Part shown: in pieces, positions 63,875-64,000 of the stretch
Layout: the number at the start of each line of letters is the position of its first letter
Numbering within the stretch: position 1 is the first letter of the stretch
Assembly: GCF_001613505.1 (NCBI RefSeq)
Contig: NZ_BDCM01000013.1
Location: forward strand, 124,001-188,000
Length of the DNA stretch: 64,000 bases
Direction of reading: 5' to 3'
Source: Nocardia mikamii NBRC 108933
Lineage (GTDB): Bacteria > Actinomycetota > Actinomycetes > Mycobacteriales > Mycobacteriaceae
Position numbers and translations under genes: made by a program
The notes under the pieces: model-generated
Told to the model about the DNA's origin: nothing
The model's database searches: none
The model's input: only the letters and a program-made list of their open reading frames with translations

Positions 63875-64000
63875 GACAAGTTTCAGCGGCCGGGATCGCC
63901 CGGCGGCGGACCGCTGCACACGACGGAAAATCACCGCCGCGAGGCCACTGGTTCGGAGACGACACCCCTGACGAGCGCCGGGAACCGGTCATTTCCGGCA

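Larger units (their letters stand above)
63535..64000. other. Long upstream region of the transglycosylase gene
   Basis: These 466 bases to the window edge contain no convincing gene. Between about 63580 and 63790 GC content is clearly lower. On the minus strand TTGACG (near 63690-63685) could be a -35 element. A CRP-like palindrome and a GC-rich hairpin are listed separately. The c-di-AMP (ydaO) riboswitch, common before such genes in actinobacteria, was looked for but its conserved pieces were not found. The length suggests several inputs control cell-wall hydrolase expression. Confidence 0.5.

Noticed and set aside
63535..64000. c-di-AMP (ydaO) riboswitch before the transglycosylase gene
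   Set aside because: Expected from other actinobacteria, but the conserved GGGGAACC- and GGGGTGAAT-like pieces were not found on the minus strand.
1..64000. CRISPR array, insertion sequence or prophage
   Set aside because: No regularly spaced repeats, transposase, integrase or phage genes were seen; the only tandem repeats are the 24-bp coding repeats and the 23-bp pair.

Overview
The window is chromosomal DNA of a high-GC actinomycete of the mycolic-acid group, most likely Nocardia or a close relative. The coding sequence has strongly G/C-biased third codon positions, and gene order follows the Mycobacterium tuberculosis segment Rv1562c to Rv1629 almost end to end: polA, an ANTAR regulator, tesB, pyk, lgt, trpABC, trpE, bcp, hisI-F-impA-A, hisH-B-C-D, nadC-B-A, nrtR, a DUF2567 gene, bsaP, bioB, bioD, bioF, bioA, treX, treY. 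Nocardia-type genes are inserted between these blocks. No IS element, prophage, CRISPR array or rRNA was seen.

Layout. 1-8.6 kb: a stand-alone LeuA-regulatory-domain protein (cut by the window edge), a methyltransferase, polA, the ANTAR regulator pdtaR, tRNA-Leu(CAA), an LppP/LprE lipoprotein, a DUF4188 protein, a low-molecular-weight phosphatase and an unknown gene. 8.6-19 kb (minus strand): tesB, pyk, a TM2 protein, lgt, then trpA-trpB-trpC, a Trp-associated membrane protein and trpE; bcp is divergent from trpE. 20-28 kb: the histidine genes, split into hisDCBH and priA-impA-hisF-hisI by a secreted protein on the opposite strand. No trpF is present, so PriA probably serves both the histidine and the tryptophan pathway. 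28-38 kb is accessory: an aldo/keto reductase operon with an XRE regulator, a receptor-type Ser/Thr kinase beside a penicillin-binding lipoprotein, and a NAT/MarR/esterase cluster. 38-42.9 kb: nadC-nadB-nadA with the divergent regulator NrtR. 43-57 kb: biotin genes (DUF2567-bsaP-bioB, bioD-bioF, bioA) interspersed with a cobalamin-riboswitch-controlled btuCDF transporter. 57-64 kb: a MarR-GNAT fusion, treX-treY and a secreted transglycosylase.

Regulation is unusually legible. Fifteen genes start 6-7 nt after a TANNNT -10 element, which predicts leaderless mRNAs. Three copies of a TGAAC-N3-GTTCA palindrome lie at the promoters of bioB, bioF and bioA. A TetR gene divergent from bioB is the probable repressor (BioQ). 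A perfect 8-7-8 inverted repeat covers the nrtR -10 element in the nrtR/nadA gap. Further palindromes sit on the promoters of bcp, two marR genes and the MarR-GNAT gene.

The best candidates for something undescribed are: (i) a nested stem-loop with 10-bp perfect outer arms in the 5' leader of bioB, just downstream of the BioQ box; (ii) a 58-codon basic protein gene (43654-43830) with a strong ribosome binding site and a 42-nt palindrome at its promoter, next to the DUF2567-bsaP-bioB cluster; (iii) a flavin monooxygenase and a methyltransferase lodged between bioF and bioA. All functions are inferred from reading the sequence; no database search was possible.
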